Positions 9,003 through 17,470 of a DNA stretch of 23,135 nt are shown here, one piece after another. Source of the stretch: Zygnema circumcarinatum (Eukaryota; Streptophyta; Zygnematophyceae; Zygnematales; Zygnemataceae). The position numbers and the translations under genes are program-made. Location: positions 1,734,677-1,757,811 of the forward strand of contig CM074808.1 of assembly GCA_037447605.1 (NCBI GenBank), in the 5' to 3' direction. How positions within the stretch are numbered: position 1 is the first letter of the stretch; the number at the start of each line of letters is the position of its first letter. The notes under the pieces are model-generated. The model made no database searches and was not told the origin of the DNA. It was given only the letters and a program-made list of their open reading frames with translations.

Positions 9003-10638
9003 ATGGCGCCGCGCTACTCACCTCCCCTTCTCCGGATTCGGAGGAGGACGCGGACATATACAACCGTGGGCGACTTCATGACCCCATGGACACGGGCCCC
9101 GGCTGGGGCTTCACCTCCGCTGCCCCCTTCTTCTTCACGGAAGCTGAATCCTACGGTATCACCTCGGCCGCCGAGGAGCAAATACGGGGCCGTACCGCCG
9201 TTGAGCTGCGTACGCTTCCACCGGCTCGACAGAGGTTTCCAAGGGGCCGCCTTCGGGCGGCAGAGAGCACCCTAACACCCCGTGAGTATTGGGTGCCTAT
9301 CCCCTGGATGGGGATGAAGTCCCGGCCGAGCGGAGGGGCCGGGCCACGGATAAGCTTTTCCGGCCGGAGGGAGGCGCCGGGCTCCTGGAGCGACAGCCAG
9401 CCAGGACGCTGCTCCAAATAGGAACGCCACGCTTCCTCGGCAGATCTTTGAGCGTGGTCGGGCAGAATCCGGTGAGGACCCTCCGCCCATCGGTAAGTCT
9501 GACAATCCCTCCTCCCAGCATTTGTCGATATAAAGAGAGAGAGGCGGCACCTCCTGTGGGGAAATGGGGAGGAGTCATAGCCGCTCAGAGGTGCACAAGA
9601 CCCTCTCGCTTGTCCGCTGCCTCCTGCAGCTGGCGTGGTCCACGGGCGCTCCTAAAATTAATTTAGGGGCCAGGCTCCCGCCTCGGGCCGCTTCCCCTCA
9701 GCCAAGGAGCACCTGCGGCCGCCTCGCTGAGGGAGGGAGGGTGATCGCCAGCAAAGAACCCACCTTCGGCCGGTGTCGTTGGCGGACGGGCGCGACCCCA
9801 TCAACTACTCGCTTTGTGAAGACCCTCCCCCGAGAAATCGGGCGAAGGTTCCTCCGATCTCCTTATGGGGAGATCGGCCGAATTCCGACTGCCCAATTGA
9901 TCATTGGATGGGGGAAGTGCGTGGGTACCTGTGTGCTACTCAATGCCCTCCCGATCAATGGGTGAACTTTGCTTCACCCGCTTTGAGGGCGTGGCATGGA
10001 GTGTCTAGTGCCGCCGCAAGGTTTAATCGAAAAGACTTTATAGTTCAGCCTGAATCTCAAACACTTTGGTATCCTCGATCCCGCTGCCAAGCAGACGCAG
10101 ATGTGTTCCAGCCGCTTCATGCATCGGAAGCGCAAGGAATTCCTACGAATTGCGGCGGCTTGGGCTTCACTGTTCCCACTGACCGAAGAATTTTCTTCCT
10201 GCTCAGCCCATGGATTGAAGCCGCACGCTCGAAACAGCCGGGTCAATCCTCGCATCTTTGGAACCCTCGGGACCTATGGATGACGGAAAGCAGATGTTTG
10301 CAAAATGCGTTCAAACTCCACGTACCGGGTCTACAGATGGTGCAGGCCTTCCCGGCCCCGCTGGAGCATTAACATCTACCGCATCACTACAAGAAACTGG
10401 TGCGCGCCACAAAGCACAATCTAAGGGAATGGCAAGAGAAATTTCCTTCCTCCTCACCAGCTATTAATTCAACGCCACAAATGAAAAACTTGCTCCACAG
10501 GAGATGGAGGCTTTGCGCGCGGAAAACAAGTGTTTCCGTTGCAGGAAAGTGGGGCATAGGTCTTATGACTGCCCATCTTTCAAGAAGGATAGGAAGGGGA
10601 AAGGGCCGGCGGAAAACGGCTCCCCACCGGCAGCTTAG
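9003..10638 (+). pseudogene. Gypsy-2 gag (capsid and zinc knuckle, decayed)
   Basis: The capsid core is visible as HWMGEVRGYLCATQCPPDQW and VNFASPALR at about 9900-9990. It continues in other frames with LDPAAKQTQM near 10,080 and a HGLKPHARNS stretch near 10,210, the conserved gypsy capsid end. A clean CX2CX4HX4C zinc knuckle CFRCRKVGHRSYDC spans 10531-10572 in a frame ending at the TAG at 10636. The N-terminal region (9003 to about 9750) is GC-rich and acidic to basic in different frames; I cannot fix the start, and the ATG at 9003 is one option. Gag would package the element RNA. Confidence 0.8.
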
Positions 10639-10736
10639 GGGTCTCTGCTGGTGGGCTTGACAGTAGGGGGGGCAGCGCATTAGCTGCCATCACTAGTGTA
10701 GAATGTTGTATTCCAAGGGCGGATGACATTCTTAAA

Positions 10737-11261
10737 GTGATTGGGGGAGTTTTCAGCGGGAATCTGTTGTTTGTGTGCGATGCATTCCCTGCTGATTATT
10801 CATTGCCACCTGCTATGCTTGTGACTCCAACAGCATTTCCGAATGCTGTCTTGATGAATGAATGGCATGTCATTATCTTGAATGCCATGGGCAGTGATGC
10901 CTTAGTGCAATGTGCATTCGATGCCTTGCGCTTGCTGCGGTCGAAAGACCATGTACTCAGTCTGCGAGTACTGCTCCCACAACACGTGGCAGTGAAGGCT
11001 TATCCACAGACTGAGTGGAAAGTGGTAAAGCTTTGGAAGAAGGGCTTCTCCCTTCTTAGGTGGGTGATTGGAGCTCCCACCAGTGTGCTGGTGAAGTCTC
11101 CTCATCCCCTTGTGTGGCGGTTAGCGCGCCCCCACGCACCGAATGTGCTACGGTCCATTTTCCACTTGTCTCATCGTGCTATGACCTTCGAGGGTTCGCC
11201 TTCATGGACACTCAAAGAAGTTGGTTTTGCTGGACATCGGGCGCGACGCCAACTTTGTTAG
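10737..11261 (+). CDS. Uninterrupted 174-codon frame between gypsy-2 gag and protease, unrecognised
   Basis: I do not recognise this product. It lies between the gag stop (10638) and the protease active-site region (11233), where this class of element usually has a short spacer. The translation is rich in hydrophobic residues (for example VIGGVFSGNLLFVCDAFPAD, then LVTPTAFPNAVLMNEWHVII) and has no motif known to me. Base composition is more balanced than in the GC-rich gag leader. It may be gag-pro spacer that escaped frameshifts, or captured DNA, or chance. Whether it is translated is unknown. Confidence 0.3.
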   Translation: MIGGVFSGNLLFVCDAFPADYSLPPAMLVTPTAFPNAVLMNEWHVIILNAMGSDALVQCAFDALRLLRSKDHVLSLRVLLPQHVAVKAYPQTEWKVVKLWKKGFSLLRWVIGAPTSVLVKSPHPLVWRLARPHAPNVLRSIFHLSHRAMTFEGSPSWTLKEVGFAGHRARRQLC

Positions 11262-11720
11262 CGCTGTTCTTTTGTCGTGACCGGGCAGGGTTTGCGTACC
11301 CGCACCTCTTCATTCCTATAGTGTAATCTTTCGTGATGGACGCGATCGCCAGCTTCGGGTAGCGCCACAGAAATTGAAGATCTGGGCCTTTACTCCGGGT
11401 GGCTCAACCGCTATTGACGCTATTAGCCCCAGGAACAGACTTGATCTTGGGAAGCAAATGGCTGACGCTTATGGGCGCTCAGTTAGATTTTGTTGTCCCT
11501 AATTGCGTCCTCCGCAGTGAAGGAAGACGCATGACTCTGCAACCAGGCACTCCTTCGAGACCAGCCTCGTTGCGGTCATCTTTGTCGTTTCTGTGCTCCG
11601 CCATGCAATTGGGCAGAGCACTAAAAACGAGTAGCATCTTGTTTATGGTGCAAGTCATGACGGCAACCGAGGACGCTCATGACGAGGATCAAGAGTGGCA
11701 GCCCACTGCGGGTGAGGCAA
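11200..11720 (+). pseudogene. Gypsy-2 aspartic protease and linker (decayed)
   Basis: At 11224-11265 the plus strand reads VLLDIGRDANFVSA: the position of the catalytic D-S/T-G motif (11233-11241) reads D-I-G, and the downstream residues fit gypsy proteases. In another frame from 11399 follow LLAPGTDLILGSKWLTLMGA and QLDFVVPN, the C-terminal protease segment (ILG..WL) that leads into reverse transcriptase. The frameshift near 11,280-11,400 and the changed active-site residue make it inactive. The domain cut the Gag-Pol polyprotein. Confidence 0.78.
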
Positions 11721-11726
11721 TGCCAA

Positions 11727-12002
11727 CTGTTCCAGCTTTGTTTCAACCGTTGTTGAAAGCGTTTGAGGATGTTTTCCCAGACGATCTGCCAAGAGGTCTG
11801 CCTCCGGCACGCGGGGTGGGTCATACCATTCCCCTTGAGCCAGAACAGAAACCTCCTTGGAGGCCTATCTATCGGCTTAGCCCAAAGGAGACCGAGGAGA
11901 TGCGAAAGCAACTCGCTAACCTGCGTGATAAGGGCTGGATTGAACCCAGCCAGAGCCCCTTTGGGGCCCCTATCCTTTTCGTTGGAAAGAAGGATGGGTC
12001 TT
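11727..12002 (+). repeat. 276-bp exact duplication, left copy (assembly artefact likely)
   Basis: It is identical to 12023-12298 and the two copies flank the ten-N gap. The copies diverge at 12003 versus 12299. Confidence 0.9.
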
Positions 12003-12012
12003 TGCGAATGTG

Positions 12013-12022
12013 NNNNNNNNNN
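12013..12022. other. Assembly gap (10 N)
   Basis: Ten consecutive unresolved bases. A gap of fixed length flanked by an exact repeat usually means two contigs that overlap were joined without merging. Confidence 0.98.
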
Positions 12023-12298
12023 CTGTTCCAGCTTTGTTTCAACCGTTGTTGAAAGCGTTTGAGGATGTTTTCCCAGACGATCTGCCAAGAGGTCTGCCTC
12101 CGGCACGCGGGGTGGGTCATACCATTCCCCTTGAGCCAGAACAGAAACCTCCTTGGAGGCCTATCTATCGGCTTAGCCCAAAGGAGACCGAGGAGATGCG
12201 AAAGCAACTCGCTAACCTGCGTGATAAGGGCTGGATTGAACCCAGCCAGAGCCCCTTTGGGGCCCCTATCCTTTTCGTTGGAAAGAAGGATGGGTCTT
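12023..12298 (+). repeat. 276-bp exact duplication, right copy
   Basis: It repeats 11727-12002 base for base, in a window where true repeats are otherwise very divergent. Confidence 0.9.
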
Positions 12299-12960
12299 AT
12301 GCACGTGCATCGACATCTGTTAATCATTAAGATCACTGCAGAAAGAATCGTGTTTGCTTTTTACCGGGCCAAGATAGATGACTTTCCCCTCGACCGCCTC
12401 GCGAAGTACGGCGTGTTCACCGCCGCATCTTTGCGCTAGGTACCATCGCATTCGCGGTCACGATGCCGATGTTCCTAAGACGCATTTCCTGGACGCATTG
12501 GTCACTCAGCATAAGGTGCTACCTTTGACTGACCAGCCCGCTACATTCCAAGTCGATGAATCCAAATGCTCGTCGCAAGCATGGATAAGTTTGTCCTGTC
12601 TACCCGATGATATCCCCAGTATTCAAGAAGATCTTATCAACATCTTGTGCATGTGTAATGCTAGTGTTCGAAAAGTTGCTTAAACACACGCTTTTATGCC
12701 GTTTAAAAGAAGTGTAACTTCATGCAACGGGAGTTGTTGTATCTTGGGCATATCTTGAATGATCAGGGCTTGAAGCCTGATCCAGCCAAGGTGTCTGCTG
12801 TTAAGACATGGGCAGTACCGACTGATCTTCATCAGTTGCGATCTTTTCTTGGATTTGCGAATTACTTTCGTAAATTTATTCAAGGCTTTAGTAAGTTGGT
12901 AACGCCGCTTACCAATTTGACACGCTCCTGTCGCTATGCATGGACAACACCGTGAGTGCC

Positions 12961-13450
12961 AAGCAGACGGATGGTGTTAGATTACGCGCTTTGTGACAAA
13001 GACTCTACGCTTGAGGTTAATATCCGCGGTTACCATACGAAGTGGTATTTTGACGCCTGGTTTCGCTTTGGGTGCTGTCTTGTTCCAAGATGACCAACCT
13101 CTCATACTTAAAAGTCGCAAGATGAACCCAAATGAAGCGAACTATCTCTACCACAGCAAGAAGAGCTCTTGGTCGTTGTTCACGCTCGGTGACACGGGCG
13201 TTGCTATTTCGAGGGAAACGGTGGCGCCACGCTGGTTATCGACCACCGCCCATCGACGCTCTCTCCACTCAAGAGACTCTTCGGCGGCCAGCAGGCACGC
13301 CGGGTTCGAAGTTCCTCCAACGGGTTCGATCAAGTAGTGGGTATACAGCCTCGGGAGTGCCGAATGTAGCTGACCTAATCGGCGTGCAACCCATTCATCT
13401 AGCTCGATTTATGCGCCGCTTCACTCGAAAGTGTTGGTGGTAATGAGATG
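12961..13450 (+). pseudogene. Gypsy-2 RNase H domain (decayed)
   Basis: GFALGAVLFQDDQPLILKSR and KMNPNEANYLYH (about 13050-13150) are the RNase H beta-hairpin and first acidic region; the preceding catalytic DAS is lost in an indel. Downstream are TTAHRRSLHSRD (about 13240, where DHRPL-type motifs stand), and GYTASGVPNVADLI near 13340-13380, the conserved end of the domain (N-x-A-D). The same domain is present on the minus strand in gypsy-1 at about 7700-8010. Four or more frameshifts. Confidence 0.85.
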
Positions 13451-13559
13451 GTGGAGACGTAAGGGCCGCCAACCCAAATAAGCATCTCCAAAGATGTTTT
13501 GTCATAAACCCTCCACCAAAGGATTTGGCCAACTCCTCCCCGCCTTCTCCGACATTTCG

Positions 13560-14740
13560 CATGTATTCAAGAGGGGTACACCGTGATCCTTTTGTTCCCC
13601 GACGGCCAAGGTAATGGCTAGTAAAGAACAAGCTCGGGTGGCTTTGGACGGCTTTTGGTACCATCGATAAAGTTAGCTAGTCGCATCATACCGGATCTGC
13701 ACGGCAGCCTCATACCGGTTGTAGATGCACGATCCTCCCGCATGCAGGCCATGCGGGGAGCGCCAAACCCGTGAAGCACCGCCCAGAATTCCGTGGCCCG
13801 AATTACAGCTGACGCTGAGGCGCATTTACTCGCATGCCCAACTTGTCAACGGGATAAGCCCCGCACAGGAAAAGTGACGGGCTTGCTTCAGCCGCTCACC
13901 CCTCCTTACAGGAAGTGGGAGAGTGTAGGGATGGACTTGATCACAGATTTACCTGTGACAGCTCGGGGTTTTGACTCCATCCTTCGCAGGTGTTTGTCGA
14001 CTCGGGCTCGAGCAAATGGTGGTGCATTTCGGCAGCCTGATCGCTAAGACGGTATGGTGCCGGCCTAAATAAAGACGGGCTATACGCCACGCGTCCGAGA
14101 GCCAAAGATGACTTCAACTGCAGATAAATCTCAGATGCGATACCCCATTCACCGCCATTTTCGAGAAATCCTCCTGACATTCCGACTAAGCAAAGTTATG
14201 AGTACGTACCTTCCACCCTCGCATTTATGGCCAAACCGAAAGGGTGAACCGGATTCCGAAGACTATTTTGGAGTATTGATGTGGGGACCCATCCCGATGG
14301 ACGTGTGGGATGAATCGCCCGCGGTCGAGTATGCCATTAACAATGCATTCCAGGAATCAATCGGTACCACTCCTTTCTTCTTGAACTTTGGTCAGCATCC
14401 TCTAAATCCCCTGCAGCCAAGAGATCAGCAGCCAGATGTGTGGAACATGGATGTTCACGTGCTCCCATCCTTGGGGCATGAGGAGCCGGCGGAGTCAACC
14501 TCCCGCCAAGCAGTGCTTACCTCCGGAAAATGTCCGGTGGCGCATGTAGGGCGCGCACTCGGCATGAGCTCATGCGTAAGCCTATGCCGACGACGCCGCG
14601 GGTTGGCAAGTAACTACGTGAGCTTATCAAGTACTGAGCACGCCGAACTTGTGCTCAAGACTTACGGCGAAACCCGTAAGTTGTGGCTCCTCGCCTACGG
14701 GACCTTTTCGTCAGGAAGTTTAATCGGGTGAGGTCACACG
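13560..14740 (+). pseudogene. Gypsy-2 integrase (decayed)
   Basis: The zinc-binding part is seen as HDPP (about 13,725) and LLACPTCQRDKPRTGKVTG (13826-13882), where the CxxC pair is intact. The core begins YRKWESVGMDLITDLPVTAR (about 13,909), with the first catalytic Asp. The following stretch is frameshifted (a VFVDSGSS remnant near 13,990). The distal core is YLPPSHLWPNRKGEPDSEDY (about 14,205), where the usual HPQTDGQTERVN catalytic segment has been overwritten by mutations. It ends with VEYAINNAFQESIGTTPFFL and NFGQHPLNPLQPRDQ (14330-14425). Confidence 0.88.
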
Positions 14741-14837
14741 TTGGCTTTAATGCTCATATGAAAAGTGCATCCCGTCTTTCACGGGTCTTCTTAAGGCATA
14801 CCGCAGCGATGGGAGAGTCCAACCACCTCCCCCTCCA

Positions 14838-15113
14838 GTGGAAGTTGAGGGTGACCTCGAGTATGAGGTAGAGGCCATCCAAACCCACAGGACTGTGAGT
14901 AGAGGTCAGACTTCCCGCCACGAATATCTCGTGAAATGGTTGGGCTATGGGGTTGAACATAGCACGTGGGAACGTGAGAGCAATCTGACAAATTGCACGG
15001 AGCTCCTGAGATTGTACTGGGAGGCGCAGACCGCTGGTGAGCGGGCGAGGGCGGCTAGGGGGGTTCCCGAACCGCTCCACGCGCTACTCGGAAAGGGACT
15101 TGACCGGGATTAA
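14838..15113 (+). pseudogene. Gypsy-2 chromodomain at the integrase C-terminus
   Basis: An open stretch of 91 codons reads EYEVEAIQTHRTVSRGQTSR then HEYLVKWLGYGVEHSTWERE and SNLTNCTELLRLYWE. This is a chromodomain: the aromatic cage positions are filled by Y (of EYEVE), W (of VKWLGY) and W (of STWE), followed by the C-terminal helix. In chromoviruses the domain tethers integrase to chromatin marks and biases insertion. The frame ends at 15113. It is one of the best-preserved parts of the element, but it is separated from the integrase core by frameshifts. Confidence 0.92.
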
Positions 15114-15211
15114 CGCTGAAGCCCTTCCCGCATACCCTTCGCATGCAGGCGCTGCATTCTCTTAAACCGGCCGCCAAGACATTTTTTTCAAAGGAATCCA
15201 GGGCGCTCACA

Positions 15212-15224
15212 TACTGGGGAGTAA
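15212..15224 (+). other. Gypsy-2 polypurine tract-like site
   Basis: The purine-rich TACTGGGGAGTAA immediately precedes the 3' LTR start TGTAGCG at 15225. Confidence 0.6.
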
Positions 15225-15902
15225 TGTAGCGTGAACGCTGCTGAAGGTGATTCTCGAGGCTACGCATCATAGTGATACTATGATCACCCCTTCATCTCAG
15301 CCAATGATAGGTTAGGACGCCGCCAAGACCGGGGCTTTTGGGCTCATCCTTGTGGCTGCAAGGATCTCTTTTGATCGTGACGCCGCCCCGCATTGTGTGT
15401 ACGGACGCCATCCCACACAGGGATCCCGCGCCGCAGACTGCCGCTGCTGGCCAAGAGGCCGAGAGGCCGCACTGCTGCGCTGTAATCTACCAGATGCGTG
15501 TGGCATCTTTTGATAGGCACCGCCCTGCATCGCAGACGACGGGTCAATGCGTCTGACTACGACTCTGGCCGCCAAGGCCACAAGACTAGAGCCGCTACAC
15601 AGGTCAGCGACGCCCCTGCGAGATGCGGGGCGAGACTATTTGCTTGTCCTTAGCCGAGCACCTCGGCTAAGGATCTCGACAACACGCCGGGCGTGGGCTC
15701 CCTGACAAGGCAGTCCCGCCCTCCCCGGCCCTCCACATGCCGGTAGGGGTTCAACTGGGGAGCTTATTGGGACTGGCGCCCCTATTGGAGACCATCCGAG
15801 CTCTTTGTACCAGCATTGAGCTCACGCTCCTCTCTCTCTCTCTCTCTTCCTCTCTTGACACTCAGACTCTCAGAGCAGCCTGCCAGGGGGCAGGTTGTTA
15901 CA
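15225..15902 (+). repeat. Gypsy-2 3' LTR
   Basis: It starts TGTAGCGTGAACGCTGC and ends CAGGTTGTTACA. It is colinear with the 5' LTR and better preserved. It includes a CT microsatellite (about 15,830-15,848) in the same place as in the 5' LTR (about 8,840-8,858). Confidence 0.85.
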
Positions 15903-16174
15903 TTAATTGAGCGTTTTGCAGAACGTTCATGGAAAGAATATTGCACACGTCTTTGCATGCAAGACATAGGGATGTACTACATTTTGCATCGATCTACTCA
16001 TTTTTCATTGCATTTAATAGTGGATAACAGATGAGCAGTATAGAATAATGTTCACACTTTCTAAGCCACTTGTTTCTGAATTAACCTCTTATTTAGTAGA
16101 TTCTTTGCAAACAAACCCTCCCAATGCGTTCCTTGACATTCCAAACCGTCTCCTTGAAGTCCGTAGGCAGGTAG
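15903..16174. other. Unassigned AT-rich spacer between gypsy-2 and gypsy-3
   Basis: These 272 bases are clearly more AT-rich than the flanking elements. I find no convincing gene, RNA or repeat. A minus-strand stretch near 16,093-16,170 (DFKETVWNVKERIG) is open but short. It may be the host target sequence into which gypsy-3 inserted. Confidence 0.5.
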
Positions 16175-16225
16175 TGTAGCGAAACGCTACAGTCACCCAC
16201 GGGAGGTGTACTTAGGGCGCGCTCC

Positions 16226-16230
16226 GTCCT
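16226..16230. repeat. TRIM target-site duplication, left (GTCCT)
   Basis: GTCCT directly precedes TGTAACAAAC and is repeated at 16684-16688 directly after CGCTACA. Confidence 0.92.
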
Positions 16231-16360
16231 TGTAACAAACCTGCCAACTGCAAGGTTTGAACACAAGACCTCCCGGTATCCACACCAGTGCTTTACCATT
16301 AAAAGGCAACCGCGGATGTAAATACTAGGCCATACAACACATGTATAGCGTTTCGCTACA
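16231..16360 (-). repeat. TRIM LTR copy a (3' LTR)
   Basis: It spans TGTAACAAACCTG to GCGTTTCGCTACA. The minus strand contains a tRNA-like segment with pol III A-box-like and B-box-like sequences. Confidence 0.93.
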
Positions 16361-16539
16361 TTCCTCCCCACCTAAACCGGGCTCGTCCTCGAGCGCACTC
16401 AAGGGTTTTCACGAGCAGCGTTCAAGCTCCTTCAACACATGGACTACGGCCTTAGCCCCTCAGGCCACTAAGGGTCTGCAACCCGTACCATGCTCAGAGA
16501 TCACGGTGTTTTTAGGGTGGATTACAAATACCGGGCACT

Positions 16540-16553
16540 GGCTCTGATACCAA
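16540..16553 (-). other. TRIM primer-binding site
   Basis: The minus strand reads TTGGTATCAGAGCC immediately next to LTR copy b; it includes the intact plant initiator-Met binding sequence. Confidence 0.92.
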
Positions 16554-16683
16554 TGTAACAAACCTGCCAACTGCAAGGTTTGAACACAAGACCTCCCGGT
16601 ATCCACACCAGTGCTTTACCATTAAAAGGCAACCGCGGATGTAAGTACTAGGCCATACAACACATGTATAGCGTTTCGCTACA
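16554..16683 (-). repeat. TRIM LTR copy b (5' LTR)
   Basis: It is 130 bp and nearly identical to copy a and to the lone copy at 18514-18643. Confidence 0.93.
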
Positions 16684-16688
16684 GTCCT
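16684..16688. repeat. TRIM target-site duplication, right (GTCCT)
   Basis: It matches 16226-16230. Confidence 0.92.
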
Positions 16689-16705
16689 AGTACTCTCACC
16701 CCGGG

Positions 16706-16775
16706 CGCGGGCCGAGTGGCCAAGGCGTCGGGGACCACCTAGGACCAGGAAGGGTCACGGGATCGAGCTGCTGCG
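16706..16775 (+). other. tRNA-Leu/Ser-like segment inside the gypsy-3 LTR
   Basis: GGGCCGAGTGGCCAAGGCG matches the D-arm and pol III A box of class II tRNAs (TGGCCGAGTGG type) with one mismatch. GGGATCGAGCTGC about 40 bases later resembles the B box GGTTCGANTCC, a spacing that suits a tRNA with a long variable arm. No clean anticodon stem or acceptor stem can be drawn, so it is not a functional tRNA gene. It may be a fossil or a promoter module. Confidence 0.45.
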
Positions 16776-17341
16776 AGGTTGCAAGGGTTGATGCGGCCCA
16801 TGATGCTCTGAAGACATATATGTATCAGCGTCGCCCGATGTGGTCGAGGGATCACGGAATCCCGACCACATCTTCCTTACGTTTTGGAACGTAACCGTCG
16901 TCCGTACAATTCTGGTCCGCGTTATGCAGACGGTACGGCACCGATCCGAATCAGCGCGTAGCGCAGGATCGACCGTGCAACTGACGTGCGGCGGCGCGCG
17001 TCAGCGGCGCTTACAGCGCCCGTGAATGCGATGGCGTTGATGCGTTAATACACCTCCCGACCCATTGGTCGAGAGAGAGGGATTCTGTCTTGATCGCCAT
17101 TGGGCGACCACGCTTCCAATCCTCCATGCTGGTAGGAGGTTCAACGGGGGAAGCGTAAAGGGGCGAGGGTGACTGTCGTCACCCAACCAACGTACCGGCA
17201 TTCGGTTGCACCCCTGACCGGGGCTGCGCCACCCTCGGAAGCTCTCTCTCTCTCTCTCTCTCTCCTGCCCTCCCTCGCTGAACTCGGAGTGCTGGTGTGT
17301 GATTCCGCGCAGGCTGAAGAGGCAGATTTCAGCCGTTACAT

Positions 17342-17355
17342 TGGTATCAGAGCCA
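17342..17355 (+). other. Gypsy-3 primer-binding site (initiator-Met tRNA)
   Basis: TGGTATCAGAGCCA is an exact match to the plant initiator-Met primer-binding site. It lies one base after the LTR end at 17340. Confidence 0.93.
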
Positions 17356-17470
17356 GGTTGCGGCCTTCTCTTTTGCGAGAACACGCGGGTCATAGTGACC
17401 CTTTCGCGGGCGGGAGGGGCCAGGGGCCCACCGAGGGCCGCCACCTCCACCACTGTCCCGGGGCGAGGTG

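Larger units (their letters stand above)
11721..12960 (+). pseudogene. Gypsy-2 reverse transcriptase (decayed, contains assembly gap)
   Basis: The open frame 11399-12012 runs into RT: FPDDLPRGLPPARGVGHTIP, then PIYRLSPKETEEMRKQL and DKGWIEPSQSPFGAPILF, the standard gypsy RT start. It then hits ten Ns, after which the same segment is repeated. Beyond, MHVHRH at 12298 stands where the conserved MCIDYR is expected, IDDFPLDRLAKYGVF follows, and the catalytic YLDD box has decayed to LPDD (12600-12611) by a one-base loss. The C-terminus is intact at 12722-12955 (LLYLGHILNDQGLKPDPAKV, LRSFLGFANYFRKFIQGFSK). Confidence 0.9.
8289..15902 (+). mobile_element. Ty3/gypsy-2, chromovirus-type LTR retrotransposon (decayed)
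   Basis: Two LTRs (8289-8909 and 15225-15902) bracket a primer-binding site, gag with zinc knuckle, protease, reverse transcriptase, RNase H, integrase and a C-terminal chromodomain, in the order that defines Ty3/gypsy chromoviruses. Flanking five bases differ (GGATA versus TTAAT), so no target duplication is visible. An assembly gap lies in the reverse transcriptase. Every domain except one 174-codon frame is broken by indels. It is in opposite orientation to gypsy-1 and of the same family. Confidence 0.9.
16231..16683 (-). mobile_element. TRIM: miniature non-coding LTR retrotransposon, structurally complete
   Basis: This 453-bp element has two 130-bp LTRs (16231-16360 and 16554-16683) that differ at one noticed position, near 16,321. 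On the minus strand the order is LTR, then the primer-binding site TTGGTATCAGAGCC (16553-16540), then about 190 bp of non-coding DNA, then the purine tract GGTGGGGAGGAA (about 16,372-16,361), then LTR. The flanks carry the 5-bp duplication GTCCT. No coding capacity is present, so it depends on proteins of an autonomous element. The near-identical LTRs imply a recent insertion, in contrast to every other element here. Confidence 0.93.
16175..17340 (+). repeat. Gypsy-3 5' LTR, interrupted by a TRIM
   Basis: It begins with the perfect 17-base hairpin TGTAGCGAAACGCTACA (16175-16191) and ends TTCAGCCGTTACA, one base before the primer-binding site. A CT microsatellite occurs at about 17,241-17,265. 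The U3 part holds the TRIM at 16231-16683 and a tRNA-like stretch at about 16,706-16,775. There is no second LTR to compare with, so the start is inferred from the TGTA terminus. Confidence 0.7.

Noticed and set aside
8570-9421. 283-codon plus-strand frame starting inside the gypsy-2 LTR
   Set aside because: It begins in the LTR and crosses the primer-binding site, so it cannot be a natural gag start. Part of its 3' half may be gag leader, but no domain is recognisable.
11727-12298. True tandem duplication of the reverse transcriptase N-terminus
   Set aside because: The copies are exact and flank an N gap in otherwise diverged repeat DNA, so an assembly artefact is the simpler reading.
16706-16775. 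Functional tRNA-Leu or tRNA-Ser gene
   Set aside because: No acceptor stem or clean anticodon stem can be drawn, and no T-run terminator follows directly; only the D-arm and B-box resemblance is supported.
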